Source: Leptospira mtsangambouensis (lineage in GTDB: Bacteria; Spirochaetota; Leptospiria; Leptospirales; Leptospiraceae). Taken from it: 64,000 bases of DNA. Numbering within the stretch: position 1 is the stretch's first letter; each line of letters begins with the position of its first letter. This document shows, piece after piece, positions 42,653-52,007 of the stretch. Below the pieces are notes generated by a model. That model had not been told where the DNA came from, ran no database searches, and worked only from the letters and a program-made list of their open reading frames with translations. Made by a program: the position numbers and the translations under genes. The stretch covers positions 598,001 through 662,000 of the forward strand of contig NZ_RQHK01000002.1 in NCBI RefSeq assembly GCF_004770475.1, given 5' to 3'.

Positions 42653-43273
42653 CTAGTTTTCGCCTCTGGATTCGCGGTGTTTCCTCCGCCACCAATAGAA
42701 GGCCAGTCCGGCAATGCTTATACCGACAAGAACCAAAATGATAGTTTGTCCATTGCGAACCCAGACCATCAATTCATCAAAATTATGGGCCCCGAAATAC
42801 CCCAAATAGACCCAAATAGGAACCGAAATCAAGGCAGCAAACCCATCGGTTAGGAAAAAACGAATGAAACTAATTTGTTTAGAAGTGCCAGCAGTGAAAA
42901 AAATGGGCATTCGAAGTCCAGGCATAAAACGCCCAAAAAAAACAACCCAACGTCCATATTTTTTGAATTGTTCGCGGACTTTGTCAAATCTTTCGGGGTG
43001 AAGGACGGTTCTCAATACGGGAAGGGTGAGGGCCTTCTCTCCGTAATAACTACCGAGCCAAAAAACAAAGGCATCGCCCAGAAGGACTCCAGCCATCCCT
43101 ACAAAGAACATGATATGTACATTGGCATAACCCAAACCGGAGATGACACCACCAGCAGTCAGGGAAATGTCTTCTGGAACCGGAAGTCCAAATCCACAAA
43201 GGATCAGAATTCCAAAAACGGCAAAATAACCGTATTGCATAAAAATGGAAACTAGAGTTTGTAGAAAGTCCAT
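42653..43273 (-). CDS. DedA family membrane protein
   Basis: 206 residues with the VTT/DedA pattern: GFGLPVPEDISLTAGGVISG near 25, FFGRFMPGLRMPIFFTAG near 115, and about five hydrophobic segments. DedA proteins flip phospholipids or undecaprenyl phosphate in the inner membrane and affect membrane potential. The conserved Glu (PEDI) and Arg (GRFMPGLR) are both present. It is followed at once by a lipoprotein gene and divergent from the dGTPase-like gene. Confidence 0.9.
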   Translation of the reverse strand: MDFLQTLVSIFMQYGYFAVFGILILCGFGLPVPEDISLTAGGVISGLGYANVHIMFFVGMAGVLLGDAFVFWLGSYYGEKALTLPVLRTVLHPERFDKVREQFKKYGRWVVFFGRFMPGLRMPIFFTAGTSKQISFIRFFLTDGFAALISVPIWVYLGYFGAHNFDELMVWVRNGQTIILVLVGISIAGLAFYWWRRKHRESRGEN

Positions 43274-43322
43274 GAGGGATTTATACTGATTTTATGGTTT
43301 CGTTGAAAAAGGAAAGAGATTT

Positions 43323-44483
43323 ATGAAGAAAGGGAGAAACTGGCTCCTAGAAGAAGAAGAAAAAATCCTCGCCCCTTATGCTGTTCGGAGTAAAAATCCG
43401 GGAGAAAGAGAGCACTTCGAACCGGAACATCCATACAGACTTCCCTTTCAAAGAGATAGAGATCGTATCATTCATTCACATGCATTCAAACGATTGGAGT
43501 ACAAAACCCAAGTCTTTGTCTACTCGGAAGGGGATCATTTTCGAAATCGACTCACTCATACATTAGAAGTGGCTGGGATTTCTAAAACCATTTCAAAAGT
43601 TCTTGGTTTGAATGAAGATTTGAGTGAAACCATTGCCTTAGCACATGATTTAGGGCATTCTCCTTTTGGTCATGCGGGCCAAGAAGCACTTTCAGAACTT
43701 ATGCGAGGGCAAGGTGGATTTGAGCACAACAAACAGTCGTTACGTGTGGTTCAAAAATTAGAACGTCGGTATCCTGAATTTCCTGGTCTTAACCTTTGTG
43801 GTGAAACTTTGCTTGGGATTATGAAACACGGAGGTGATTACGAATCCTCTGAACTACTCGATGTTCGGCGAGACTTAGGGCCTTCTCTGGAAGCGATGGT
43901 AGTGGATAGTTCCGATGAAATTACATACAGTGCACATGATTTAGAAGATGGATTAGAAAGTGGACTTTTGGAACTTGCCGATGTAAAGGAACTGGATATT
44001 TGGAAACGAATGGAAGAAGCACTTCCTAAAATCAGCTCTTTTGATATTGATTCTTTTTCAAGATCGGCTGGAAGGGTTTTACTCAACTTAATGGTATCGG
44101 ATTTGATCGATCACATTGAAGAACAATTACAAAAGTTTTCGATTTCTTCAAGGGAGGATGTTTCCATCGCCTTCCAAACGCAAAAAAAATTGGTTCAATT
44201 TTCGCCGGAGTTCCAAAACGAATTTAAAGAACTCAAAGCATTTTTGTTTCGCAAACTTTACCGCCACCCAGAAGTATCCCGAATGAGCGAAAGGGGAAAG
44301 GAAACAATATTTTTGTTATTTAAACATTTTGAATCTCATCCTGAGTCCATCCCTGAATCATATCGAAACCGAGAAGAAGAAGAAGGAAGAGCACGAGTCA
44401 TTTGTGACTACATTGCTGGGATGACGGATCGGTATGCCATTGAAAAGTTAAAACGAGAAGGGATTCTCTGGTTTCCTTACTAG
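43323..44483 (+). CDS. dgt: Deoxyguanosinetriphosphate triphosphohydrolase-like protein
   Basis: 386 residues. An HD-domain dNTPase: RDRIIHSHAFKRLEYKTQVF, FRNRLTHTLEVAGISKTI (first His), and ALAHDLGHSPFGHAGQEAL with the HD metal pair, then DEITYSAHDLEDGL. The enzyme removes triphosphate from dNTPs and tunes the dNTP pool or helps limit phage. The length fits the shorter dGTPase-like subfamily, not E. coli Dgt. Start by ATG at 43323, 49 bases from the divergent DedA gene. Confidence 0.9.
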   Translation: MKKGRNWLLEEEEKILAPYAVRSKNPGEREHFEPEHPYRLPFQRDRDRIIHSHAFKRLEYKTQVFVYSEGDHFRNRLTHTLEVAGISKTISKVLGLNEDLSETIALAHDLGHSPFGHAGQEALSELMRGQGGFEHNKQSLRVVQKLERRYPEFPGLNLCGETLLGIMKHGGDYESSELLDVRRDLGPSLEAMVVDSSDEITYSAHDLEDGLESGLLELADVKELDIWKRMEEALPKISSFDIDSFSRSAGRVLLNLMVSDLIDHIEEQLQKFSISSREDVSIAFQTQKKLVQFSPEFQNEFKELKAFLFRKLYRHPEVSRMSERGKETIFLLFKHFESHPESIPESYRNREEEEGRARVICDYIAGMTDRYAIEKLKREGILWFPY

Positions 44484-44536
44484 TGGATTGGAATCATCGT
44501 ATGTATTCTCAATTTATAATTTTTGGAGAAATTTGA

Positions 44537-45148
44537 ATGTATCAATTATATGCACATCCCCGTTCGACTTATAGTATGCGTGTACATATCTATTTGCGAT
44601 ATAGAAATCTTCCCTATGAAACCATAACGATTGCTTTAGACAAATTAGAAAATAGGAAAAGGCCATTTTTGCAGATTAATCCTTATGGGAAAGTTCCCGT
44701 ATTGAAAGATGAAGATTTTTTACTCGCAGAATCATCAGCTATCATTCGTTATCTGGAAGAGAAACATTCATTTGCGAATCCTTTTTTTTCGGAAGAATTG
44801 CGGTCCAGAGCACTTCTCAACCAAGCCATCAATCGTTGTGAGTCAGAGTTCTGTTTTCCAGGAAGTGTCATTTATTTTTCAAAAAAATTTGTTCCACAGG
44901 AAAAATGGGATACAAATCGGATGAAAGATTCTTCCAAACGAATCGGAAGGCATCTAGATATTTTAGAAGGGATTTTGGAAACAAACGAGTATCTTCACGA
45001 AAACCAATTTGGGTTTTTAGAGATTCTTTATGCTCCTTTTATCAAAAATATAGATATGATGGAAACAAAACTTCCAATCCCTGTGGAAAATTGGATCAAA
45101 CGAGTGTTAGCAAATGAAACTATAAAGGAAGTTTTAGGAAACGAATAG
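44537..45148 (+). CDS. Glutathione S-transferase-like protein
   Basis: 203 residues. The thioredoxin-like N-terminal domain has YAHPRSTYSMRVHIYLRYR with Ser in the usual catalytic position, NPYGKVPVLKDEDFLLAES (cis-Pro after Val and the ES pair for glutathione), and AIIRYLEEKH. A helical C-terminal domain follows. GGAG precedes the ATG by a few bases. Its natural thiol is uncertain. The 3' end overlaps the convergent nucleosidase-like gene by 15 bases. Confidence 0.85.
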   Translation: MYQLYAHPRSTYSMRVHIYLRYRNLPYETITIALDKLENRKRPFLQINPYGKVPVLKDEDFLLAESSAIIRYLEEKHSFANPFFSEELRSRALLNQAINRCESEFCFPGSVIYFSKKFVPQEKWDTNRMKDSSKRIGRHLDILEGILETNEYLHENQFGFLEILYAPFIKNIDMMETKLPIPVENWIKRVLANETIKEVLGNE

Positions 45149-45754
45149 AATTTTATTTTGTAAAGAGTGGGAGAGTTGTTTCCAGTTTTTGGCCCAATCA
45201 TTGGATCCGTTTTGCCCCACAAGATTGGTCACAGCTAAATAGGCTGTTACAGTTACGGAAAATTTATTGGCAACTTTAGTAATTCCAAACAATTCTAGAT
45301 TTTCAATTTCTAGATTTTTCCAAGATTCTTCTGGTGGATGTTTTAAATCGATTAGAGTGATGGTTGTGGGAGCATTGCATGCTGCGGTTTGTAAGGATTT
45401 GTCAGGTGTTATCTCGTAAAACTCGGGAGATTCCGGAATTTGTTTGGAAATTTTTAGGGTATGAGAAATTTCTTTCGAATACACTCTGTTTGGTGAAATG
45501 AAGGATCCGATTGTGATTCCACTCCATTCGTAAGCCCCGCAGGACCCAAAAAAAACTATATGATGGATGTTACTGTTTTTAGAAAGATAGTCTGAAAGTT
45601 GGACTGCCGCTTCTAAATTTCCAATTCCCATCACATCTAAATGAGGGAACTGTCCAGAAGCTTTTAAGAGATCTATTTCTCCAATAAAAGCTCCCGTAAC
45701 AAGTGTTTGTTTAGGGTTAAACGGTAACAAGTCCCTCTGTTTCAGGATAACCAT
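45134..45754 (-). CDS. Nucleoside phosphorylase superfamily protein (nucleosidase-like)
   Basis: 206 residues. Features match the PNP/MTAN/futalosine-hydrolase fold: [19 protein letters not shown] (GxGxxxAA pattern), [19 protein letters not shown], and [16 protein letters not shown] near 160 in place of the usual EME..A motif, followed by [13 protein letters not shown], close to the SNLVGDRD pattern of futalosine hydrolase. The catalytic Asp usually found there reads Asn or Ser, so activity may differ. The start overlaps argC by 38 bases; TTG at 45730 would reduce this. Exact substrate unknown. Confidence 0.55.
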   Translation of the reverse strand: MVILKQRDLLPFNPKQTLVTGAFIGEIDLLKASGQFPHLDVMGIGNLEAAVQLSDYLSKNSNIHHIVFFGSCGAYEWSGITIGSFISPNRVYSKEISHTLKISKQIPESPEFYEITPDKSLQTAACNAPTTITLIDLKHPPEESWKNLEIENLELFGITKVANKFSVTVTAYLAVTNLVGQNGSNDWAKNWKQLSHSLQNKILFVS

Positions 45755-46739
45755 ACATCAAGTTTAAATTTTGTAAGGCTTGGCCTGCTGCCCCTTTGAC
45801 TAAGTTGTCGAGTGCGGAGACAATGACGAGAGTGTTTCCTTTGATACGAAATCCTAAATCTAAAAAGTTTGTATTTTGCACCTTTCTGATTTCGACTTCT
45901 TCTGGAGTTTGGTAGAACCTGATAAAAGGTTCTTTCTCTGTTGCTGCTTGGAATTTTTCTTTGACCTGCTCTACGCTGATTCCTTTTGGAAAGGTAATGT
46001 AAATGCTAGAAAGAATTCCTCGGTAAATAGGAAGTAGGTGGGGAGTAAAATGAATTTCTTTTTCATCCGATCCGACAAAACCATACTCTTCCATTTCTGG
46101 TTCATGTTGGTGGGTTAAAATTTTATAAGCTCGGAAATTTTCATACACATTGGTATAAGCAAATTTGATTTCTTCTGTTCTACCACCGGCACCGCTGACT
46201 CCCGATTTTGCATCTACAATCACTGGGCCTTGGATTTCCTTTCTGAGATTCCCAAGAAGGGCAATCGGTAGAATGGCAGAAGTCGCATAACAGCCAGGAT
46301 TCGAAACAAAGTTTGCGTTTTTTAGTTTCTCTCTGAAGAGTTCCGGCAAACCAAAGACCACATGGTCCATCAACGCGAATTTTGTATGAGGAAATTGGTA
46401 AGCTTTTTCGAATTTACTTTGGTTGTGGAGACGGAAGGTTCCCGAAAGGTCGATAACCTTTCTTCCTTCTGCCAAAAACTCAGGAGCCTTTTCTAAAGAA
46501 ACTTCGTTGGGAGTGGCAAGCACTATTCCCGCATCTTTAGGAACAGGTGCCTCATGTTTATGAAATTCTAAATTAGGCAAATGGCTTAAGTCAGGGAAAA
46601 CTTCGCGGATGTGTTTTCCATTTACTTGGTTTGATGTGACATGCACCAACTCAAAACCTGGATGGTGGGCCAAAAGTTTAGTGAGTTCTTTTCCGGTAAG
46701 ACCACCGGCACCAATGATTGCAATCTTTGTTTGTTTCAT
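45717..46739 (-). CDS. argC: N-acetyl-gamma-glutamyl-phosphate reductase
   Basis: 340 residues from ATG at 46739 ([20 protein letters not shown]), the usual start with a Rossmann glycine motif; an upstream in-frame start adds 15 poor residues. The active site is [17 protein letters not shown] with the nucleophilic Cys near 149, followed by [11 protein letters not shown] and the His in THQHEPEME. It reduces N-acetylglutamyl phosphate in arginine synthesis. No other arg gene is in the window. Confidence 0.95.
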   Translation of the reverse strand: MKQTKIAIIGAGGLTGKELTKLLAHHPGFELVHVTSNQVNGKHIREVFPDLSHLPNLEFHKHEAPVPKDAGIVLATPNEVSLEKAPEFLAEGRKVIDLSGTFRLHNQSKFEKAYQFPHTKFALMDHVVFGLPELFREKLKNANFVSNPGCYATSAILPIALLGNLRKEIQGPVIVDAKSGVSGAGGRTEEIKFAYTNVYENFRAYKILTHQHEPEMEEYGFVGSDEKEIHFTPHLLPIYRGILSSIYITFPKGISVEQVKEKFQAATEKEPFIRFYQTPEEVEIRKVQNTNFLDLGFRIKGNTLVIVSALDNLVKGAAGQALQNLNLMYGYPETEGLVTV

Positions 46740-46836
46740 AGAGGGAACCAAGGTCAAGATTTGAGGATTGGTACGTGCTGTCAAATGGCTCTTTTTAGAA
46801 TTGGCTTGATTTTATCAAAACATAGGATCTATTGAT

Positions 46837-48438
46837 TTGTCCCTAGTTATGCTGACATCGGCCGCTCTCCTTTTGCAATTTTCGAATCAGATGAAGTCCA
46901 AGGGACTTTTGATCCTGATTTCCATTCGGACGGTGATTGGCTGGATTGGAGTGATAGCGGCTTTTTTGAATTTGGGAAAACCTCCTTTTTGGGTTGCTTG
47001 TTTTGTTGGGTTTTACTTTTTATCTTCTTCTTTTTTTGCTAAGTATAAAATACGCAACAAACTGGTTTCTGAATTAGGAAACCTATCAGTCATTAGTTTT
47101 TTGATCTTAGATTTTCTAATCATTCTTTCTGGGTTTTATTTAACCATTTTGAGTCATCCGAAAGAACTGGTTGCCACTCCCATCCAAAACGCAATTTTTT
47201 TCTCCATTTTCTTTTTATACCAACTCTACATTGGGTTTTTTCTACATCGAAAATTTTCTGCCATGATGGGACTGATTGTAACTCTTGGTTATATCGGTGG
47301 AATCATTTTAGCAACTCAAAATGGCGCAGAATTTTTTACAGGATATCGGCTAGTTCCTCAAACACCGAATCGAATTGTTTTGCCACTAGAAATATTAAAA
47401 GTAATTTTACTTTTGAGTATTACCATCTGTATCATTCGTCTTGTAACTTTTTTATTAGATATATTAGAAAATAATAATAAATCGTTGGTTGATGAATTAA
47501 ACAAAAGAGAAACTTTGTTATTAAAAAATGATCGTTTGGTAACACTTGGGACTCTTGCTTCCAATGTGGCACATGAAATCAACAATCCTCTTGCAGGGAT
47601 TAAATCGATGAGCGATTTTTTGTTTGAAGAGGAATTGTCTTTTTTGACAAGGAAGGAACCACTTTGGCGTGAAAAAGAAAAACAATTGTTTTGGAAATAC
47701 CGAACAAGAACTGAAAAAAGAGAAGATTATGATTTGATCATGAATTTATTTTCTTTTTTACCAAAAGCAGATCTCATTTTTTTAGCAGATCGGTGCATCG
47801 ACATCGGAGTTGACTATAGAAGTTTTGAAGGACTAAAAAAAGAAGACATTAAAGAATGGGACTTCGTATATTTATGGCTTAAATTTAAAACCATGGAAAA
47901 AGCGAATTTGTTGGTATCGAATGCCATCAGTAGAACTGAAAAAGTAATTTCTACCTTTCGTCAATTTTCTTTGCCATTTTTAGAAAAAGATAAAACCAAA
48001 GTTCCTGTGGGAGAAGGAATTCGAGACATCTTATTTTTATACCATCAATATTGGGAAACGAGTCGTCGTTTGGTAACAGAGATTGATGATCAGATAAAGA
48101 TATTTGTGAGTGAACCCGCTATGAAACTCGTATGGTCCCATTTGTTATTCAATGCCATCCAAACAACAAGTTCCCAATCGGGAGAAGTCAAAGTAAGAGT
48201 CAGTTTGATAGCAGATTCGGAAGTAGAAGTTGCCATTACCGACAATGGTCCGGGAATTCCGGATTCTCTCCAAAACCAAATTTTCCAACCATTCTTTACA
48301 ACAAAAGACCAGGGAGAGGGGATTGGACTTGGACTTTATGTTTCCAAAGAAATCATTAAAAATCAAAACGGAAGGATCCAATTTGAATCTCTACCTGGGA
48401 AAACAACTTTCTCTGTGATTTTACCAGTTGCAGAATGA
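46837..48438 (+). CDS. Membrane sensor histidine kinase
   Basis: 533 residues from TTG at 46837, which has AGGA 9 bases upstream; ATG at 46849 is the alternative. Six or seven membrane helices occupy residues 5-215. The H-box is LASNVAHEINNPLAG near 245 (phospho-acceptor His) and the ATPase domain has N-box LLFNAIQTT near 435, DNGPGIPD near 470, FFTTKDQGEGIGLGL near 490. The stretch between H-box and N-box is about 70 residues longer than usual. No partner response regulator is encoded next to it, but a haem lipoprotein and a hybrid kinase follow on the same strand. Confidence 0.88.
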   Translation: MSLVMLTSAALLLQFSNQMKSKGLLILISIRTVIGWIGVIAAFLNLGKPPFWVACFVGFYFLSSSFFAKYKIRNKLVSELGNLSVISFLILDFLIILSGFYLTILSHPKELVATPIQNAIFFSIFFLYQLYIGFFLHRKFSAMMGLIVTLGYIGGIILATQNGAEFFTGYRLVPQTPNRIVLPLEILKVILLLSITICIIRLVTFLLDILENNNKSLVDELNKRETLLLKNDRLVTLGTLASNVAHEINNPLAGIKSMSDFLFEEELSFLTRKEPLWREKEKQLFWKYRTRTEKREDYDLIMNLFSFLPKADLIFLADRCIDIGVDYRSFEGLKKEDIKEWDFVYLWLKFKTMEKANLLVSNAISRTEKVISTFRQFSLPFLEKDKTKVPVGEGIRDILFLYHQYWETSRRLVTEIDDQIKIFVSEPAMKLVWSHLLFNAIQTTSSQSGEVKVRVSLIADSEVEVAITDNGPGIPDSLQNQIFQPFFTTKDQGEGIGLGLYVSKEIIKNQNGRIQFESLPGKTTFSVILPVAE

Positions 48439-48465
48439 AACACATAGATTAGAATTCTGGTCTAT

Positions 48466-49035
48466 ATGATTACAATAAAATCTTTAAATCTTCAGATTGC
48501 CACTTTGGTGGGAACTTTCGTTTTTGGTTTTAGTTGTCAAACGAAGACAATCGATTATGAAAACATAGCCATTGCCATTACGAATGAAGCCAAAACCAAC
48601 TTGGTCCAAAAACTCACAACTGCGATTGCGGAAGGAGGGACAAAACAAGCTATCCCGTTTTGTAAAATGAATGCCATCGGATTTACAAACCAATTAGGCA
48701 AAAAACATGGAGTTGAGTTACGAAGGATCACAAACAAACCTAGAAATCCTTCCAATGCATTCAAATCAGAAGAAAAAGATATATTTTTAGAAATAGAAAA
48801 ATTAAAAACAACGGAAGGTGTATTTCCAAAGAAAACCGTCACGTCGGATGCTTTTGTGACTGTGTACATCCCCATTCCTGTCGGAGGCCTCTGCATTCAA
48901 TGCCATGGGGAACCAATCCAAGACATCAAAAAAGAGACCTTAGCCGTTTTGGAAAAAGAATACCCCGGTGATCTTGCAAAAGGATATCGACTGGGAGATT
49001 TGAGAGGACTTTTTTCTGTGAAATTTCCTAAGTAA
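48466..49035 (+). CDS. DUF3365 haem-binding lipoprotein
   Basis: 189 residues. A signal with a GFSC lipobox near Cys 24 is followed by a DUF3365 (Tll0287-like) domain: ALT-type N-terminal helix, AIPFCKMNAIGF, GVELRRITNKPRNPSN (a family hallmark), and the covalent c-type haem site CIQCHG near 145. Proteins of this fold bind haem and are thought to sense redox state or gas. It lies 27 bases after a histidine kinase gene and 21 before a hybrid kinase gene, so it may be their periplasmic sensor subunit. That link is inference. Confidence 0.88.
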   Translation: MITIKSLNLQIATLVGTFVFGFSCQTKTIDYENIAIAITNEAKTNLVQKLTTAIAEGGTKQAIPFCKMNAIGFTNQLGKKHGVELRRITNKPRNPSNAFKSEEKDIFLEIEKLKTTEGVFPKKTVTSDAFVTVYIPIPVGGLCIQCHGEPIQDIKKETLAVLEKEYPGDLAKGYRLGDLRGLFSVKFPK

Positions 49036-49056
49036 ACGAATTCAATAAAAGAAAAA

Positions 49057-51774
49057 ATGAACCCAATTACCTTTATTGCCAATAAGCAAGAGTTATGTGA
49101 GCTTGTTTTAGAATTTGGTTTGCATGGATTTTTGGTATGGGACAGTGTTACGGGAATTGTTTATCCAAGTCCTGTGGCTTCCAAGTCAATGGGAATGTTG
49201 GAAGGCCAGTCGTTTCCTGCCGAATGCATTCTGACTCATTCAGGATTTCGTTTGGACACTGTCTTTGGGAAAAAGGAATCGGTCCTTGGTCGTATTTGTT
49301 TTGATCCTAATAATAGTGCTGGTTTTCCTTTCCGAATTTATCCCAAGGAATTTATTGAATCAGGGAAAAAATACATCCTTCTTGTATTGGATACAACCTT
49401 AGAAGGGGCAAATAATCCGAATCCATATATTTTACAATCAGCTGAATTATCACGAGATTTGTTTTCCTCTTCCTTTCAAAACTCAAGCATTGGAATGAAA
49501 ATTGAAAATCCCCATGGTGAACTCATTGAGGTGAATCCAATCTTTTGTCAATGGCTAGGTTATCCTGCAGAAGAACTAAAAACAAAGTCAATTTCGGACA
49601 TTACACACCCTGAAGATTTAGAATTAGAACTTTCTTATTTAGAGAAACTCAATCGCGGATCGATTCAAAGTTTTCAAATTAAAAAACGATATATCACCAA
49701 AGACAAACGATTGATTTGGGCCGTCTTAAATAAATCCATCATTCGGGATCATTTAGGAAACCCAGTTTACTATCTTTCTCAAATCTTAGATATCTCTGAG
49801 TCCTTACAGGCCGAAACAGATTTGCAGAATGTATCTCGGTTACTCGATCAAGTGGCTGGCCTTGCAAAAATTGGTGGCTGGGATTTGGATTTAAGAACCA
49901 ACAAAGCGAGTTGGACTAACGTTACTAAAAAAATTCATGAAGTACCAGATGATTACAATCCTAGTGTAGAAGGTGGAATTCAATTTTTCCAGTCCGAAGA
50001 AAGTAATCGAAAAATTTCGGAAGCCGTCTCTTCTCTTTTAGCAGAAGGAAAAGAATATGATTTAGAACTAGAGATGGTGACCGCCAAAGGGAACCATACT
50101 TGGATTCGAACCATTGGACGTGCTGAATACGAGAATGGGAAAATCATCAAAATTTACGGAATCATCCAAGACATTAATGAAAGAAAAAAATGGGAAATGG
50201 CTCTTGCGGCCCAAACTGCAATTTTATGGTCTTTTGTGGAACATGCACCTGCTGCCGTTGCCATGTTAGACCAAGAAATGCGTTATGTGGCTCTTAGCCA
50301 AAGGTGGATAGAGGATTATAAAATCCCACTGACCAAGGAAGAAATTATTGGAAAAAGCCATTATGAAATTTTTCCAAATATTGGCCAGGAATGGAAAGAC
50401 ATCCATTCACGTGGTCTACGTGGTGAAATTTTAAAACGCGATGAAGATGTTTGGAGGCCACCAGGTTGGGGAAAAGACCAGGTGATCCAATGGGAGATTC
50501 GGCCCTGGAAACAATTAGGTGGTGGCATCGGTGGGATTTTGATGTTCACTCGAGATATCACAGAAGCTTACGAAACCAAACTAGAGTTAAAGGCCGCTAA
50601 AGAGTTTGCTGAAAAAGCTTATAGTGCCAAATCCGAATTTTTGGCAAACATGAGTCATGAAATTAGAACCCCTCTCAATGGGATTATTGGTTATTCTGAT
50701 TTACTTGCGGAAACTTTGGAAAATTCATCTTATAATGAATATGCCCAAATAGTTAAACAGTCCGCAAATGCTTTGCTTAATATTGTAAATGATATTTTGG
50801 ATTTTTCAAAAGCAGAAGCGGGGAAGTTACAACTGGCGGAAGAACCAAATAACTTAAAGAAAATGGTCTTGGAAGCAATCAAAATTGTAAATATCCAAGC
50901 CATGATGAAAGGTTTAGACATTCAGTTTCATATAGATGATAAAATTCCCCAAGTATTGATGTTTGATTCCAATCGTTTGCGACAAGTGATTTTGAACTTA
51001 CTTGGCAATGCGATTAAGTTTACCGAAACCGGTTTTGTTGAATGTAATGTTAAAATAGTGGAAGAATCGAACTCCGATTTGGTGAAACTAAGAATTTCAG
51101 TAAAAGATACTGGGATAGGAATTGCTGAAGATAGCCAAGAAAAAATTTTTGATTCCTTTACTCAGGAAGATTTTTCTACAACACGAAAGTTTGGTGGAAC
51201 AGGGCTTGGGCTCGCAATCTGCAAACAATTGTTAACTCTTATGCAGTCGGACCTAAAATTAAAAAGCAAACTCAACCAAGGAAGTGAATTTTATTTTGAT
51301 ATCACTCTCAGAATTCCACAATTTGATCCACAGCTAAGTGCACTCGAAATAGAATCGAAAGAGTTGAAACTGGGACAGGGAACTCAGTCTTCGGTTTCAG
51401 GGACTAACAAGATTCTTGTTGTGGAAGACAATCCAGTCAACCTTGGTTTGATGAAAAACTTTATCAAACGAATCCTCCCCGAAGTAAAAATTTTGGAAGC
51501 GCAAAATGGGGAAGAAGCAGTCCGAGTGTTTCAAGAAGAAACACCTTCACTCATTCTAATGGACATCCAAATGCCGGTGATGAATGGATACGATGCAACA
51601 AAAGAAATCAGAAAACTCCCCAAGGGAAAAACTTTACCGATCATTGCTGTGACAGCAGGGATCATTGCAGGTGAAAAAGACAAATGCCTTGAGGTTGGGA
51701 TGAATGACTATATCAGTAAACCAGTCCAAAAGGAAAATTTGAAACGTATTGTAATGAAGTGGTTACACCGTTAA
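49057..51774 (+). CDS. PAS-rich hybrid histidine kinase with receiver domain
   Basis: 905 residues, no membrane segment. Three PAS-type segments are visible (about 130-250, 275-380 and 385-505), each ending in a PAC-like block such as YLSQILDISE, YGIIQDINER and LMFTRDITEA. The kinase core has FLANMSHEIRTPLNG (His near 534), N-box LLGNAIKFTE, DTGIGIAED and GGTGLGLAI. A receiver domain (about 785-905) has VEDNPVN, acceptor Asp in LILMDIQMP and final Lys in YISKP. A cytoplasmic phosphorelay node with no output domain, so it probably acts on a separate Hpt or regulator. A short N-terminal part (1-125) is unrecognised. Confidence 0.92.
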   Translation: MNPITFIANKQELCELVLEFGLHGFLVWDSVTGIVYPSPVASKSMGMLEGQSFPAECILTHSGFRLDTVFGKKESVLGRICFDPNNSAGFPFRIYPKEFIESGKKYILLVLDTTLEGANNPNPYILQSAELSRDLFSSSFQNSSIGMKIENPHGELIEVNPIFCQWLGYPAEELKTKSISDITHPEDLELELSYLEKLNRGSIQSFQIKKRYITKDKRLIWAVLNKSIIRDHLGNPVYYLSQILDISESLQAETDLQNVSRLLDQVAGLAKIGGWDLDLRTNKASWTNVTKKIHEVPDDYNPSVEGGIQFFQSEESNRKISEAVSSLLAEGKEYDLELEMVTAKGNHTWIRTIGRAEYENGKIIKIYGIIQDINERKKWEMALAAQTAILWSFVEHAPAAVAMLDQEMRYVALSQRWIEDYKIPLTKEEIIGKSHYEIFPNIGQEWKDIHSRGLRGEILKRDEDVWRPPGWGKDQVIQWEIRPWKQLGGGIGGILMFTRDITEAYETKLELKAAKEFAEKAYSAKSEFLANMSHEIRTPLNGIIGYSDLLAETLENSSYNEYAQIVKQSANALLNIVNDILDFSKAEAGKLQLAEEPNNLKKMVLEAIKIVNIQAMMKGLDIQFHIDDKIPQVLMFDSNRLRQVILNLLGNAIKFTETGFVECNVKIVEESNSDLVKLRISVKDTGIGIAEDSQEKIFDSFTQEDFSTTRKFGGTGLGLAICKQLLTLMQSDLKLKSKLNQGSEFYFDITLRIPQFDPQLSALEIESKELKLGQGTQSSVSGTNKILVVEDNPVNLGLMKNFIKRILPEVKILEAQNGEEAVRVFQEETPSLILMDIQMPVMNGYDATKEIRKLPKGKTLPIIAVTAGIIAGEKDKCLEVGMNDYISKPVQKENLKRIVMKWLHR

Positions 51775-51955
51775 ACCAATTCAAATCCTAAAAATACTGA
51801 TAAATTTTTAAACATATTTCAGGATTTTGTATTTTTTTTCACCACCCAAATGGCAAAGGTTAGACGGAATTTAATTCCTTAGGTTTAAGACGAACGTTTC
51901 AAAATTCCATTTCCCCAATCAAAATCTGTTGTTTTTCCCGTGTCGGATAAAAAAC

Positions 51956-51969
51956 TGACCAGTTAGTCA
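51956..51969. promoter_or_regulatory. TetR-like palindrome upstream of the RND gene
   Basis: TGAC-CAGTTA-GTCA, exact 4-bp arms with a 6-base centre, inside a wider CTGACCAGTTAGTCAAC context that is typical of TetR/AcrR-family operators. A further GTCAG half-site lies 10 bases on. It sits 38 bases before the transporter start in an otherwise featureless 233-base gap. No TetR gene is nearby. Confidence 0.4.
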
Positions 51970-52007
51970 ACTTTTTTGTCAGTATTTTAATTTTTGGGAA
52001 GTAACGA

